DNA of 27,080 nt from a virus. The number at the start of each line of letters is the position of its first letter. Within the stretch, counting starts at the first letter, position 1. This document shows, piece by piece, positions 1 through 4,426 of the stretch. A program made the translations under genes and the position numbers. The notes beneath the pieces are model-generated. The model was given only the letters and a program-made list of their open reading frames with translations, was not told the origin of the DNA and made no database searches. The stretch lies in IMG/VR virus record IMGVR_UViG_3300020411_002012, positions 1-27,080 of that record. One strand, 5' to 3'.

Positions 1-1
1 A

Positions 2-112
2 GGTAATGATGATGAAGAACTTGTATCAGAAATTGATACTATCTTCGAGAAATTGGAAACAGTTATTGACAATCATTATGATAGATTGGATGAGTTGATG
101 AAAGAGAAATGA
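2..112 (+). CDS. 3' end of a small acidic, probably helical protein (5' truncated)
   Basis: The reading frame is open from the left edge and ends at TGA 110-112, giving 36 visible residues. The peptide is rich in Asp, Glu and Leu with hydrophobic residues at heptad-like spacing (LVSEIDTIFEKLETVIDN), so an amphipathic helix or coiled coil is likely. The start lies outside the window. A strong stem-loop terminator and promoter cassette follow immediately, so this is the last gene of its transcription unit. No function can be assigned. Confidence 0.6.
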   Translation, partial: GNDDEELVSEIDTIFEKLETVIDNHYDRLDELMKEK

Positions 113-115
113 TGT

Positions 116-180
116 GACAGTTCTCAAAGTGTCCACTAAACCCCCATTTGGGGGTTTTTTCGTGTATTATTAAAGAGTAG
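116..180 (+). promoter_or_regulatory. Stem-loop/promoter cassette, copy A
   Basis: This 65-bp block is nearly identical to 1044-1110 and shares its core with 535-596. It has a conserved lead-in (GACAGTT..CAAAGTG..CACTAAA), a perfect 8-bp stem with a 4-nt loop, a T run, and then TGTATTATTAAAGAGT. The TATTAT hexamer resembles a -10 box, but no clear -35 element sits 17 nt upstream. The cassette ends one unit and probably starts the next (gene at 200). T4-type phages are known to carry mobile promoter plus stem-loop cassettes (PeSL) of this kind; the assignment here is by analogy. Confidence 0.7.
138..160 (+). terminator. Rho-independent terminator A
   Basis: AAACCCCC (138-145) pairs perfectly with GGGGGTTT (150-157) around the loop ATTT, and Ts continue to 160. 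It lies 25 nt after the stop of the truncated first gene. Because the A and T runs flank the stem on both sides, it could also act on the opposite strand. Confidence 0.88.
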
Positions 181-199
181 AAAATGATTAACGCTTTTT

Positions 200-367
200 A
201 TGTCATCAACCAGAGTTTTAAGATTAACCGAAGCGGAGGAGAGCGTTTTAGTTGAAATGTTTTCCTTTTGCTCTCAGTTTGATTTTACAGAGCATCAAGA
301 TGATCCTAAGACCTTCGATGATCTATGGGAAAAGGTCTCTGATCCTTCCCCTTTTGATTACGTTTAA
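200..367 (+). CDS. Small acidic hypothetical protein (55 aa)
   Basis: ATG 200 to TAA 365-367 gives 55 aa, beginning MSSTRVLRLTEAEES and ending SDPSPFDYV. It is acidic with a mixed helical pattern and has no recognised domain. It is the first gene after cassette A and no Shine-Dalgarno sequence precedes the ATG. The next gene begins 5 nt after this stop, so the two are probably cotranscribed. A 60-codon frame at 252-434 overlaps it but is a shadow: it runs across the stop of this gene and the start of the next, and both of these fit the local gene spacing better. The call rests on position and coding character only. Confidence 0.6.
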   Translation: MSSTRVLRLTEAEESVLVEMFSFCSQFDFTEHQDDPKTFDDLWEKVSDPSPFDYV

Positions 368-372
368 GGATT

Positions 373-534
373 ATGAGATATTCTGTTCACTGTCCATCAG
401 CACCCTACGAAAATTCATCATTTGTAACACTTGATGAATGTTGGGATCTATGCCTAGACCTATCCGAAGAGTTTGGATATGCCGAGGTCAGACATGGAAA
501 CTGTGTTTTAGGATCATACACAAACGGACAATAA
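373..534 (+). CDS. Small Cys-containing hypothetical protein (53 aa)
   Basis: ATG 373 to TAA 532-534 gives 53 aa. An AAGGA sequence overlaps the upstream stop, 2 nt before the ATG, which is closer than the usual spacing. The peptide has four Cys (HCP, ECWDLCLDL, NCV) and a central acidic helix-like stretch (LDLSEEFGYAEV). The Cys residues are not arranged as an obvious zinc ribbon. It is the second gene of a two-gene unit lying between cassette A and the terminator at 550-571. No function is recognised. Confidence 0.6.
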   Translation: MRYSVHCPSAPYENSSFVTLDECWDLCLDLSEEFGYAEVRHGNCVLGSYTNGQ

Positions 535-596
535 ACAAACTGGCACACTAAAACCCCATTAGGGGTTTTTTATTGCTATATTATAAGAGTCAAAGG
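535..596 (+). promoter_or_regulatory. Stem-loop/promoter cassette, copy B
   Basis: This is a diverged copy of the 116-180 and 1044-1110 cassettes. It shares TGGCACACTAAA ahead of the stem, an 8-bp stem with a 4-nt loop, a T run, and CTATATTATAAGAGT in place of TGTATTATTAAAGAGT. The stem has four C/G pairs instead of five, with an extra A/T pair, so both arms have changed together. That supports selection for pairing. The cassette lies between the 53-aa gene and the 128-aa basic protein gene, with about 60 nt of leader following. Confidence 0.62.
550..571 (+). terminator. Rho-independent terminator B
   Basis: AAAACCCC (550-557) pairs with GGGGTTTT (562-569) around the loop ATTA, and the T run extends to 571. 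It begins 15 nt after the stop at 534. Confidence 0.85.
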
Positions 597-656
597 ATTA
601 GGGATTGATCTCCCTAAACTTTGACTCGCTAACTAACACAAACTGCATCGAATCTT

Positions 657-1043
657 ATGCCAGCAAAGTCTACTTCAACTGCTGTTAATTCTGCAAAGAA
701 AGTAACAACAACTCGAAAGACTCGCACAAGAAAAGCATCAACTAAGGCAACAACTTCTCGTAAGAAAGTTGCACTAAATACTCCTAAATCTGCACCAGTT
801 GTTGTGAAGGAAGTATCAAAAGTTGAAACCAAAAGTGTTAAGAATGTCCAAAGACGTAGACCAGTTAAAACACATTTAACTGCTCAAGATTACGTCACTG
901 ATTTCAAAGTAAGATGGGAAATCCATCAGTTTGAGATTCAAGAACTTAACACAGATTTAGTTGCAATCTATCAATCAGCAAGTAAAATTGCAGTTGATGT
1001 TGTTAACTATATCAAAACCTCTTACAACACCGCCTTCAACTAG
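657..1043 (+). CDS. Lys/Arg/Thr-rich histone-tail-like protein (128 aa)
   Basis: ATG 657 to TAG 1041-1043. Residues 1 to about 73 form a low-complexity, strongly basic tail built from Lys, Arg, Ala, Ser and Thr (for example TTTRKTRTRKAST and TSRKKVAL, then QRRRPVKTH). Residues 74-128 look like a compact helical domain (TAQDYVTDFKVRWEIHQFEIQ and further). Basic Ala/Thr/Ser tails of this type resemble histone H1-like bacterial proteins and usually bind nucleic acid by charge. The inference is a DNA- or RNA-binding phage protein, possibly acting on host or phage nucleoids. The gene is flanked on both sides by stem-loop/promoter cassettes, so it is a self-contained one-gene unit. No Shine-Dalgarno sequence is visible. 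An antisense frame at 629-832 is a composition shadow. Confidence 0.82.
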   Translation: MPAKSTSTAVNSAKKVTTTRKTRTRKASTKATTSRKKVALNTPKSAPVVVKEVSKVETKSVKNVQRRRPVKTHLTAQDYVTDFKVRWEIHQFEIQELNTDLVAIYQSASKIAVDVVNYIKTSYNTAFN

Positions 1044-1110
1044 GACAGTTGACAAAGTGGCACACTAAACCCCCACTAGGGGGTTTTTTCATGTATTATT
1101 AAAGAGTGGA
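1044..1110 (+). promoter_or_regulatory. Stem-loop/promoter cassette, copy C
   Basis: It starts directly after the stop of the basic protein and matches copy A along its whole length with few substitutions: GACAGTT, CAAAGTG, CACTAAACCCCC, loop ACTA (ATTT in A), GGGGGTTTTTTC and TGTATTATTAAAGAGT. TTGACA is present at 1049-1054 but is 39 nt from the TATTAT at 1094-1099 and is not conserved in copies A or B, so it is unlikely to be the -35 box. The cassette probably ends the basic-protein unit and starts the 1153-1500 unit. Confidence 0.7.
1067..1089 (+). terminator. Rho-independent terminator C
   Basis: AAACCCCC (1067-1074) pairs with GGGGGTTT (1079-1086) around the loop ACTA, with Ts continuing to 1089. 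It lies 23 nt after the 128-aa gene. Confidence 0.88.
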
Positions 1111-1152
1111 GGCAAGGCACTCCACATTATCCACCTTTACAATTTGTTTCAA

Positions 1153-1500
1153 ATGAGAAAACTTGAAAAGCAAATGAATTTCGCTCTATCAAACAAGGGC
1201 AACTGGAAAGGATCAAACACCTCAGTTGTTTACAATGAGTCAACAAATTGCTCTTCTGTTTATCTACATGGTCATCAAATTGCAACCCTTGATCATAACA
1301 CAAATGCTCTTAAATTAGACAGTTGTGGTTATGAAACAGTAACGACAAAATCTCGACTAAATGCAATTTTAGAAGAGGTAAAGTATGGTTGCAAAGTATT
1401 CCAAAGAAAGTTTAATTGGTTTGTAAGTTACAACGGTCAAACACAATCTTTCTTCGATGGAATGATACTATTAGATGCAAATCATCTAGAGATAGCATAA
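1153..1500 (+). CDS. Conserved-looking hypothetical protein (115 aa)
   Basis: I place the start at ATG 1153 (MRKLEKQMNFAL); a TTG at 1144 would add three residues and ATG 1174 would remove seven. The visible pattern is NWKGSNTSVVYN, then VYLHGHQIATLD, then a Gly/Tyr/Thr stretch (CGYETVTTKSRLNAIL) and a C-terminal hydrophobic strand pattern, suggesting a small alpha/beta or beta-sheet domain. I recall similar small proteins in marine T4-type phages but cannot name a family. It follows cassette C as a single-gene unit, and its own stop codon lies in the loop of a terminator. Function unknown. Confidence 0.75.
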   Translation: MRKLEKQMNFALSNKGNWKGSNTSVVYNESTNCSSVYLHGHQIATLDHNTNALKLDSCGYETVTTKSRLNAILEEVKYGCKVFQRKFNWFVSYNGQTQSFFDGMILLDANHLEIA

Positions 1501-1517
1501 ACTGCTATCTCTTTTTT
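1488..1517 (+). terminator. Terminator whose loop contains the stop codon
   Basis: AGAGATAGCA (1488-1497) pairs perfectly over 10 bp with TGCTATCTCT (1503-1512) around the loop TAAAC, followed by Ts to 1517. The TAA stop of the 115-aa gene (1498-1500) is in the loop, so the last three codons form the left arm of the stem. A ribosome at the stop codon would cover the stem. Confidence 0.82.
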
Positions 1518-1541
1518 CTGTCCTTAATTATTACTTACATC

Positions 1542-1661
1542 ATGCAATCTCTTGACCCTAAAGTATATCAACAACTGAAAGATCCATCACCAGTTGTTAA
1601 GTATTACTTTCTAATTAATCCAACAAAACCAACAACTAAGGAGGGTAATTACCATGTATAG
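1542..1661 (+). CDS. Very small hypothetical protein (39 aa)
   Basis: ATG 1542 to TAG 1659-1661, beginning MQSLDPKVYQQLKDPSP. A longer frame extends upstream to 1416, but it runs back through the terminator and the preceding gene, so the ATG after the terminator is the credible start. Its last 8 bases overlap the start of the next gene (ATGTATAG), which suggests translational coupling. The strong ribosome site of that next gene (AAGGAGGG, 1638-1645) is embedded in this coding sequence. No domain is recognised. Confidence 0.45.
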   Translation: MQSLDPKVYQQLKDPSPVVKYYFLINPTKPTTKEGNYHV

Positions 1662-1881
1662 TAGTGACGCATTTGGAAGAATCTTCTGGGTTGATGAAGA
1701 TTTAGAGTTTAAATCATGCCCACTAAATGTTGATGGGACTGGTGATTTTACAGTAGAAGATTATGTATCAGACTGGGAAGATTGGGAGGGAGTTAATATG
1801 TCTTTGCTCTTCCAAATTCACAGAACATGTTTACATTTAAAAAATGATTATGCAAACTCAGTATCACTTGTGGGGGTGTAA
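1654..1881 (+). CDS. Small acidic hypothetical protein (75 aa)
   Basis: ATG 1654 is preceded at 8 nt by a near-perfect Shine-Dalgarno sequence (AAGGAGGG, 1638-1645), one of the best in the window. The 75-aa product begins MYSSDAFGRIFWVDEDLEF and has an acidic Trp-rich middle (VSDWEDWEGVNM) followed by a helical tail. It overlaps the upstream 39-aa gene by 8 nt, and the next ATG lies 2 nt after its TAA (TAATCATG). It is part of a compact run of tiny genes. Function unknown. Confidence 0.65.
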   Translation: MYSSDAFGRIFWVDEDLEFKSCPLNVDGTGDFTVEDYVSDWEDWEGVNMSLLFQIHRTCLHLKNDYANSVSLVGV

Positions 1882-1883
1882 TC

Positions 1884-2015
1884 ATGGATAATAATGATAT
1901 TCAAATGCTCAAAGATTGTATCATGTTTGCATTAGATAATGATGCAGATTTAGATGAGCAAGATGTTAAGAACCTATGGAATCTTAACACAAAACTATCA
2001 CTTAATGAGGTGTAA
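1884..2015 (+). CDS. Tiny acidic helical protein (43 aa)
   Basis: ATG 1884 to TAA 2013-2015. The peptide (MDNNDIQMLKDCIMFALDND and onward, ending NEV) looks like two short amphipathic helices. GGGGGTG just before the upstream stop may serve as the ribosome site. The junctions on both sides have the same form, stop + TC + ATG, which strongly favours a real coupled gene despite its size. No function is recognised. Confidence 0.6.
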   Translation: MDNNDIQMLKDCIMFALDNDADLDEQDVKNLWNLNTKLSLNEV

Positions 2016-2017
2016 TC

Positions 2018-2224
2018 ATGGGCAGAGTATTACATTTAACCAACGATCAATTTGATGTCCTATATGATATTTTACAGGACACAGTTGATTATCTCGAATC
2101 CGATCTAATTACAACAGTAGATGATAACGGAAACGAGGTATTAGAGGACATAAGTGAATACGAAGCATACAAGATTTACCAACAATTAAAATCACTTAAG
2201 GAGGACAATTATGGCACTAAGTAA
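2018..2224 (+). CDS. Small acidic helical protein (68 aa)
   Basis: ATG 2018 to TAA 2222-2224, beginning MGRVLHLTNDQFDVLYDILQ. It has two likely amphipathic helices (NDQFDVLYDILQDTVDYLES; YEAYKIYQQLKSLKED) separated by an acidic loop. GAGGTG in the upstream gene can act as the ribosome site. Its 3' end overlaps the next ATG (2211) by 14 nt and contains that gene's AAGGAGG. I do not recognise a family. Confidence 0.7.
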   Translation: MGRVLHLTNDQFDVLYDILQDTVDYLESDLITTVDDNGNEVLEDISEYEAYKIYQQLKSLKEDNYGTK

Positions 2225-2357
2225 GAACTTACACATTCCCTATAGTAGAAAGAATTGGAGACAAATGAAAGCGAAGATTAACACTTTCTTCAATGAATTT
2301 GAATCCAATTATATACTACTACACAAACCAATTCCAGTTAAAGTTCTTATTAAATAG
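2211..2357 (+). CDS. Small basic hypothetical protein (48 aa)
   Basis: ATG 2211 to TAG 2355-2357, with AAGGAGG at 2198-2204, 6 nt before the start. The peptide is basic (MALSKNLHIPYSRKNWRQMK, later a hydrophobic C-terminus ending KVLIK), in contrast to its acidic neighbours. It overlaps the preceding gene by 14 nt. The ribosome site is the main evidence that this frame is translated. No function is recognised. Confidence 0.6.
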   Translation: MALSKNLHIPYSRKNWRQMKAKINTFFNEFESNYILLHKPIPVKVLIK

Positions 2358-2359
2358 TC

Positions 2360-2446
2360 ATGTTACATTTGCTCACGTTAGTAACAATCTGTGCTATAAT
2401 ATGCACAATGATTATTATCTACGTTTACAATCCCCATCATCATTAA
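2360..2446 (+). CDS. Possible single-pass membrane peptide (28 aa)
   Basis: ATG 2360 follows the previous TAG by 2 nt (TAG-TC-ATG), the same junction seen at 1881/1884 and 2015/2018. The product is almost entirely hydrophobic between residues 4 and 23 (LLTLVTICAIICTMIIIYVY), enough for one membrane span, and ends in NPHHH. There is no clear Shine-Dalgarno sequence, so translation would depend on coupling. Short hydrophobic frames can arise by chance in AT-rich DNA, so this is tentative. Confidence 0.4.
   Translation: MLHLLTLVTICAIICTMIIIYVYNPHHH
2392..2400 (+). promoter_or_regulatory. Extended -10 promoter candidate
   Basis: TGCTATAAT is a perfect extended -10 element (TGn plus TATAAT). A TTGCTC at 2369-2374 is 20 nt upstream, too far for a normal -35, so the extended element would have to suffice. 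It lies 67 nt before the gene at 2467, which has its own strong ribosome site. Confidence 0.5.
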
Positions 2447-2466
2447 CACAAACTCGGAGGTAATCT

Positions 2467-2745
2467 ATGCAACTAAATGATTTCGTAAAGGGTGAAATCG
2501 TCAGACATAAAGAAGATCAAGGAGTAGTTAATTTCATCTGTAAAGATTACATAACTCTTACTGTGGGAAAGTATAGAAAATCCCCTGAAGATGCTGCTCA
2601 TTCGATATCACCTTATAATGAAATTAACCTCTTAATTCTTTCTAATCAGTGGAAAGATTGCGAGATAGTTACTAACAGTCAACAGGGGCATAGATTAGCG
2701 GATTTGTATCATTCACAAGAGGGAAGATATGGAGACCCACAATGA
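2467..2745 (+). CDS. Hypothetical protein with a possible SH3-like N-terminus (92 aa)
   Basis: ATG 2467 has CGGAGG at 2455-2460, 6 nt upstream. The N-terminal strand pattern (MQLNDFVKGEIVRHKEDQG, VVNFICKDYITLTV) has the look of a small SH3-like beta barrel such as those of KOW or translation-related folds; this is a structural impression only. The C-terminal part is mixed, with ILSNQWKDCEIV and a hydrophilic tail. Its TGA overlaps the next ATG (ATGA, 2742-2745), indicating coupling. I have no confident family name. Confidence 0.75.
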   Translation: MQLNDFVKGEIVRHKEDQGVVNFICKDYITLTVGKYRKSPEDAAHSISPYNEINLLILSNQWKDCEIVTNSQQGHRLADLYHSQEGRYGDPQ

Positions 2746-2906
2746 CAAATAGTAACAACGATTGCAACCACTACGATGTTACCCACGGAGAGCAAATTAA
2801 CTACGTCTGGATAACACTTAAGGAGTTAATCGTCATCCAATGGGAATACATTAGAAAACACAGATTATGGAGGGTTATTAACAACGATGTGGAAAACTTA
2901 CCGTAA
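2742..2906 (+). CDS. Small hypothetical protein (54 aa)
   Basis: ATG 2742 overlaps the preceding stop as ATGA. The product starts MTNSNNDCNHYDVTHGEQIN, has a Trp-rich central helix (VWITLKELIVIQWEYIRK) and ends in VENLP. The overlap and the uninterrupted frame support translation; the family is not recognised. A 7-bp inverted repeat begins at its stop codon. Confidence 0.55.
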   Translation: MTNSNNDCNHYDVTHGEQINYVWITLKELIVIQWEYIRKHRLWRVINNDVENLP

Positions 2907-2922
2907 ATTGTTGAAAACAATT
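2906..2922. repeat. Short inverted repeat
   Basis: AATTGTT (2906-2912) and AACAATT (2916-2922) are exact inverted repeats separated by GAA. No T run follows, so this is not a standard terminator; it could be a small protein-binding site or chance. A weak promoter-like pair (TTGAAA 2911-2916 and TTAAAT 2933-2938, 16-nt spacer) overlaps it. Confidence 0.3.
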
Positions 2923-3071
2923 AAATGGTAAATTAAATCTAGTTGAGTGTTATATAGTGTGGAAAAACCTGTGGATAAAATGTAGTCTTAGCACGTAATC
3001 TATCGACAGTCAATCACATTTAACACACTGAAATTCTCTGAAACAAATGTCAACAATCCAAGAACAATCTC

Positions 3072-3100
3072 TTGACAAACTAACAGAAACTGTGTATAAT
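3072..3100 (+). promoter_or_regulatory. Consensus sigma70-type promoter
   Basis: TTGACA (3072-3077) and TATAAT (3095-3100) both match the consensus exactly and are separated by exactly 17 nt. The expected transcription start is near 3107. This places the promoter inside the longest reading frame of the next gene (3047-3316), which argues for the downstream ATG at 3126. Confidence 0.72.
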
Positions 3101-3125
3101 AAGACTGTTAGTTTGAAAGGCAAAA

Positions 3126-3316
3126 TGCAGTATCTCGTTGAGGATGAAGACGGCAAATTGCATGGCACATTCTATTCAGTAACTGACTTAGAATTGTACA
3201 TGGATGGTGTTAGAAACCGTAGAGGAGATAGGTATAAAGAATTGCCCAGACATTCCTGCTTTGATTATATCAAATCGATTGGTTGGTATCTATCAATTAA
3301 GGACGAGAATAACTAA
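3126..3316 (+). CDS. Small hypothetical protein (63 aa from the preferred start)
   Basis: The frame could begin at ATG 3047 (89 aa), but a perfect consensus promoter lies at 3072-3100, within that extension, and AAAGG precedes ATG 3126 by 4 nt. I therefore prefer 3126. The product begins MQYLVEDEDGKLHGTFYSVT and contains a mixed alpha/beta pattern with a basic middle (DGVRNRRGDRYKELPRH) and a C-terminal IGWYLSIKDENN. If the longer form is made, it would come from readthrough transcription. No family is recognised. Confidence 0.6.
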
Positions 3317-3393
3317 CCAGTTATTAACAACAATCATTGGGAATGTGTTTGCCCTAAAGTTACACAAATTGACCCCTAAATTACATCATTAAA

Positions 3394-3498
3394 ATGTCAC
3401 AAACATTCGCAATCTTTCTTCTAGAAAATGCAAACAATGGCAATGAAATCTTAGCAGTCCTCGATGATATCGTAGAGACAGTAGATACAGTGCTATAA
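3394..3498 (+). CDS. Tiny acidic protein (34 aa)
   Basis: ATG 3394 to TAA 3496-3498. The peptide starts MSQTFAIFLLENANNGNEIL and ends with an acidic amphipathic helix (VLDDIVETVDTVL). No Shine-Dalgarno sequence is visible. The composition is protein-like and I have a vague recollection of similar tiny genes in marine T4-type phages, but this is not strong evidence. Confidence 0.45.
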   Translation: MSQTFAIFLLENANNGNEILAVLDDIVETVDTVL

Positions 3499-3512
3499 GT
3501 AAGAACAATTGC

Positions 3513-3541
3513 TTGACAATTAGCAGTTAATAATGTATACT
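3513..3541 (+). promoter_or_regulatory. Strong sigma70-type promoter ahead of a gene-free region
   Basis: TTGACA (3513-3518) and TATACT (3536-3541) are separated by exactly 17 nt. The expected transcription start is near 3548, within the first hairpin described below. It lies just downstream of the 34-aa gene and about 170 nt before the next confident ATG (3718), so it makes either a long structured leader or a separate small RNA. Confidence 0.7.
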
Positions 3542-3650
3542 TAGAGGGGTTAATAGCCCCTCCTAAGTGTTACTCAGGGCAGTTAAATTAGCCCCCTTAA
3601 ATGTTAAAAACGGCCACTACCCTAACCTACAAAGGTACCCGAAAGGGCAT
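3541..3650 (+). ncRNA. Candidate structured leader or small RNA
   Basis: This stretch follows a strong promoter and holds no convincing gene. Pairings that can be seen: AGGGG 3545-3549 with CCCCT 3557-3561; GGGC 3577-3580 with GCCC 3591-3594; ACCT 3625-3628 with AGGT 3633-3636 (loop ACAA); and CCC 3638-3640 with GGG 3645-3647 closed by a GAAA tetraloop. AGGGG could alternatively pair with CCCCT at 3593-3597, so two exclusive folds are possible. A 22-codon frame (3601-3669, MLKTATTLTYKGTRKGMIYY and 2 more) is present but unsupported. I do not recognise a known riboswitch family. Confidence 0.35.
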
Positions 3651-3717
3651 GATATATTATTCAAAATAAATTTTCCTTATACATATAAAAAAATCGCCAA
3701 GAACATTTTACGCCACT

Positions 3718-3927
3718 ATGAATTTTAGACAAGATTATCAAGATGATCGTGTATGGTGTATGGAGCAGATTTTAAAGCATGAGGGATTTCTAGACAGTAG
3801 AATCTATGCCTGTGCCGATAAGTGTGTATCAGATGGACTGACAACAGACTCTAAGGACGTTATTAAAGCATGGGAAGACTGGAAAGTACGATTTCCTTCC
3901 AACTATCCCATAAATAATAGGTTATAA
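3718..3927 (+). CDS. Hypothetical protein (69 aa)
   Basis: ATG 3718 to TAA 3925-3927, beginning MNFRQDYQDDRVWCMEQILK. Helices seem likely at residues 9-22 and 43-57 (SKDVIKAWEDWKVRF), with two Cys in between (YACADKC). No Shine-Dalgarno sequence is visible. A late-promoter-like octamer sits in its last codons (3909-3916), so transcription of the following structural block may begin here. No family is recognised. Confidence 0.6.
   Translation: MNFRQDYQDDRVWCMEQILKHEGFLDSRIYACADKCVSDGLTTDSKDVIKAWEDWKVRFPSNYPINNRL
3909..3916 (+). promoter_or_regulatory. Late-promoter-like octamer upstream of the 3933 gene
   Basis: CATAAATA matches the NATAAATA core of T4-type late promoters. It ends 16 nt before ATG 3933, leaving room for a short leader containing AAGAG. 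It marks the change from small accessory genes to the structural block. Octamers of this kind can occur by chance in AT-rich DNA. Confidence 0.5.
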
Positions 3928-3932
3928 GAGAT

Positions 3933-4100
3933 ATGTCAAAAAGATTCACCCTTCAACTCGAGCTCAACGATTTCGAGGAGTTATCCATACACCTACCCGA
4001 TGAAGTTAGTGAAGACCTTGGATGGTATGAGGGAGATGAATTAGAATTTGAAGTAGACGATGTATCAGGTAGTTTTACTCTGAAGAAAGTTGAAGAATAA
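3933..4100 (+). CDS. AbrB/MazE-like small DNA-binding protein (55 aa)
   Basis: ATG 3933 to TAA 4098-4100. After an N-terminal strand (MSKRFTLQLEL), residues 21-53 follow the SpoVT-AbrB fold pattern: LPDEV, then LGWYEGDELEFEV, then SGSFTLKKVEE, where the LGW.EGDELE segment is the most telling part. Such proteins dimerise into a swapped-hairpin barrel and bind DNA, either as transition-state regulators or as MazE-type antitoxins. No toxin gene is adjacent, so a stand-alone regulator is more likely than an antitoxin. The protein is very acidic for a DNA binder, so its target could be a protein. A late-promoter-like octamer lies just upstream. Confidence 0.68.
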   Translation: MSKRFTLQLELNDFEELSIHLPDEVSEDLGWYEGDELEFEVDDVSGSFTLKKVEE

Positions 4101-4132
4101 AACCCTCCCCACCGAGCGACCACAATCTCAAA

Positions 4133-4426
4133 ATGACTGAACAATTCTCACAAGATGATATGAAAGCCATAGAGGCAAACTTTGAAGCGATTGAAAAGTC
4201 CTTTGGAGACATTAGAGATGGATTTAACACAGTAAATGAGACTATTATCAAGATTAGTTCTAATCAAAAGATTATTGCTGATCGTGTAGAGACTATTGAA
4301 AAGACATTATCTAAGATACCTACACCCGATAAAATCATGTATAAACCAGTGGGTGAAGACGACTACATGAATCTAGGTGATAATTTCGATATGTTATACG
4401 CAAAGATTAAGGAATTACAACAATGA
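4133..4426 (+). CDS. Coiled-coil protein (97 aa)
   Basis: ATG 4133 to TGA 4424-4426. Residues 8-62 show a continuous heptad-like pattern (MKAIEANFEAIEKSFGDIRD, then VNETIIKISSNQKIIADRVE), predicting a long, probably trimeric or dimeric coiled coil. The C-terminal part (residues 68-97) includes YKPVGEDDYMNLGDNFDMLY and a short helix. Its stop overlaps the ATG of the 861-aa virion protein (ATGA, 4423-4426). The coupling suggests the two products act together, perhaps as a tail or baseplate component or assembly partner. AAGGA near its 3' end is the likely ribosome site for the next gene. Confidence 0.75.
   Translation: MTEQFSQDDMKAIEANFEAIEKSFGDIRDGFNTVNETIIKISSNQKIIADRVETIEKTLSKIPTPDKIMYKPVGEDDYMNLGDNFDMLYAKIKELQQ

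Noticed and set aside
252-434. 60-aa frame across the first small-gene pair
   Set aside because: It overlaps the 3' part of the 200-367 gene and the 5' part of the 373-534 gene, both of which fit gene spacing; no ribosome site.
629-832. 67-aa antisense frame opposite the basic protein
   Set aside because: It mirrors the Lys/Arg/Thr-rich repeats of the + strand gene and has no start signal of its own.
1049-1099. TTGACA at 1049-1054 as the -35 box for TATTAT at 1094-1099, with the stem-loop folded out to bring them together
   Set aside because: The 39-nt spacer is far from 17, and TTGACA is absent from the other two cassette copies, so it is probably chance.
3541-3650. Known cyanobacterial riboswitch or tRNA in the 3.5-3.7 kb gap
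   Set aside because: No tRNA cloverleaf or conserved core of a riboswitch I know could be traced; kept only as an unclassified structured region.
3601-3669. 22-codon frame (LTYKGTRKGMIYY) as a small gene
   Set aside because: No ribosome site, very short, and it overlaps the hairpins; noted only as a faint resemblance to small YRG-type proteins.
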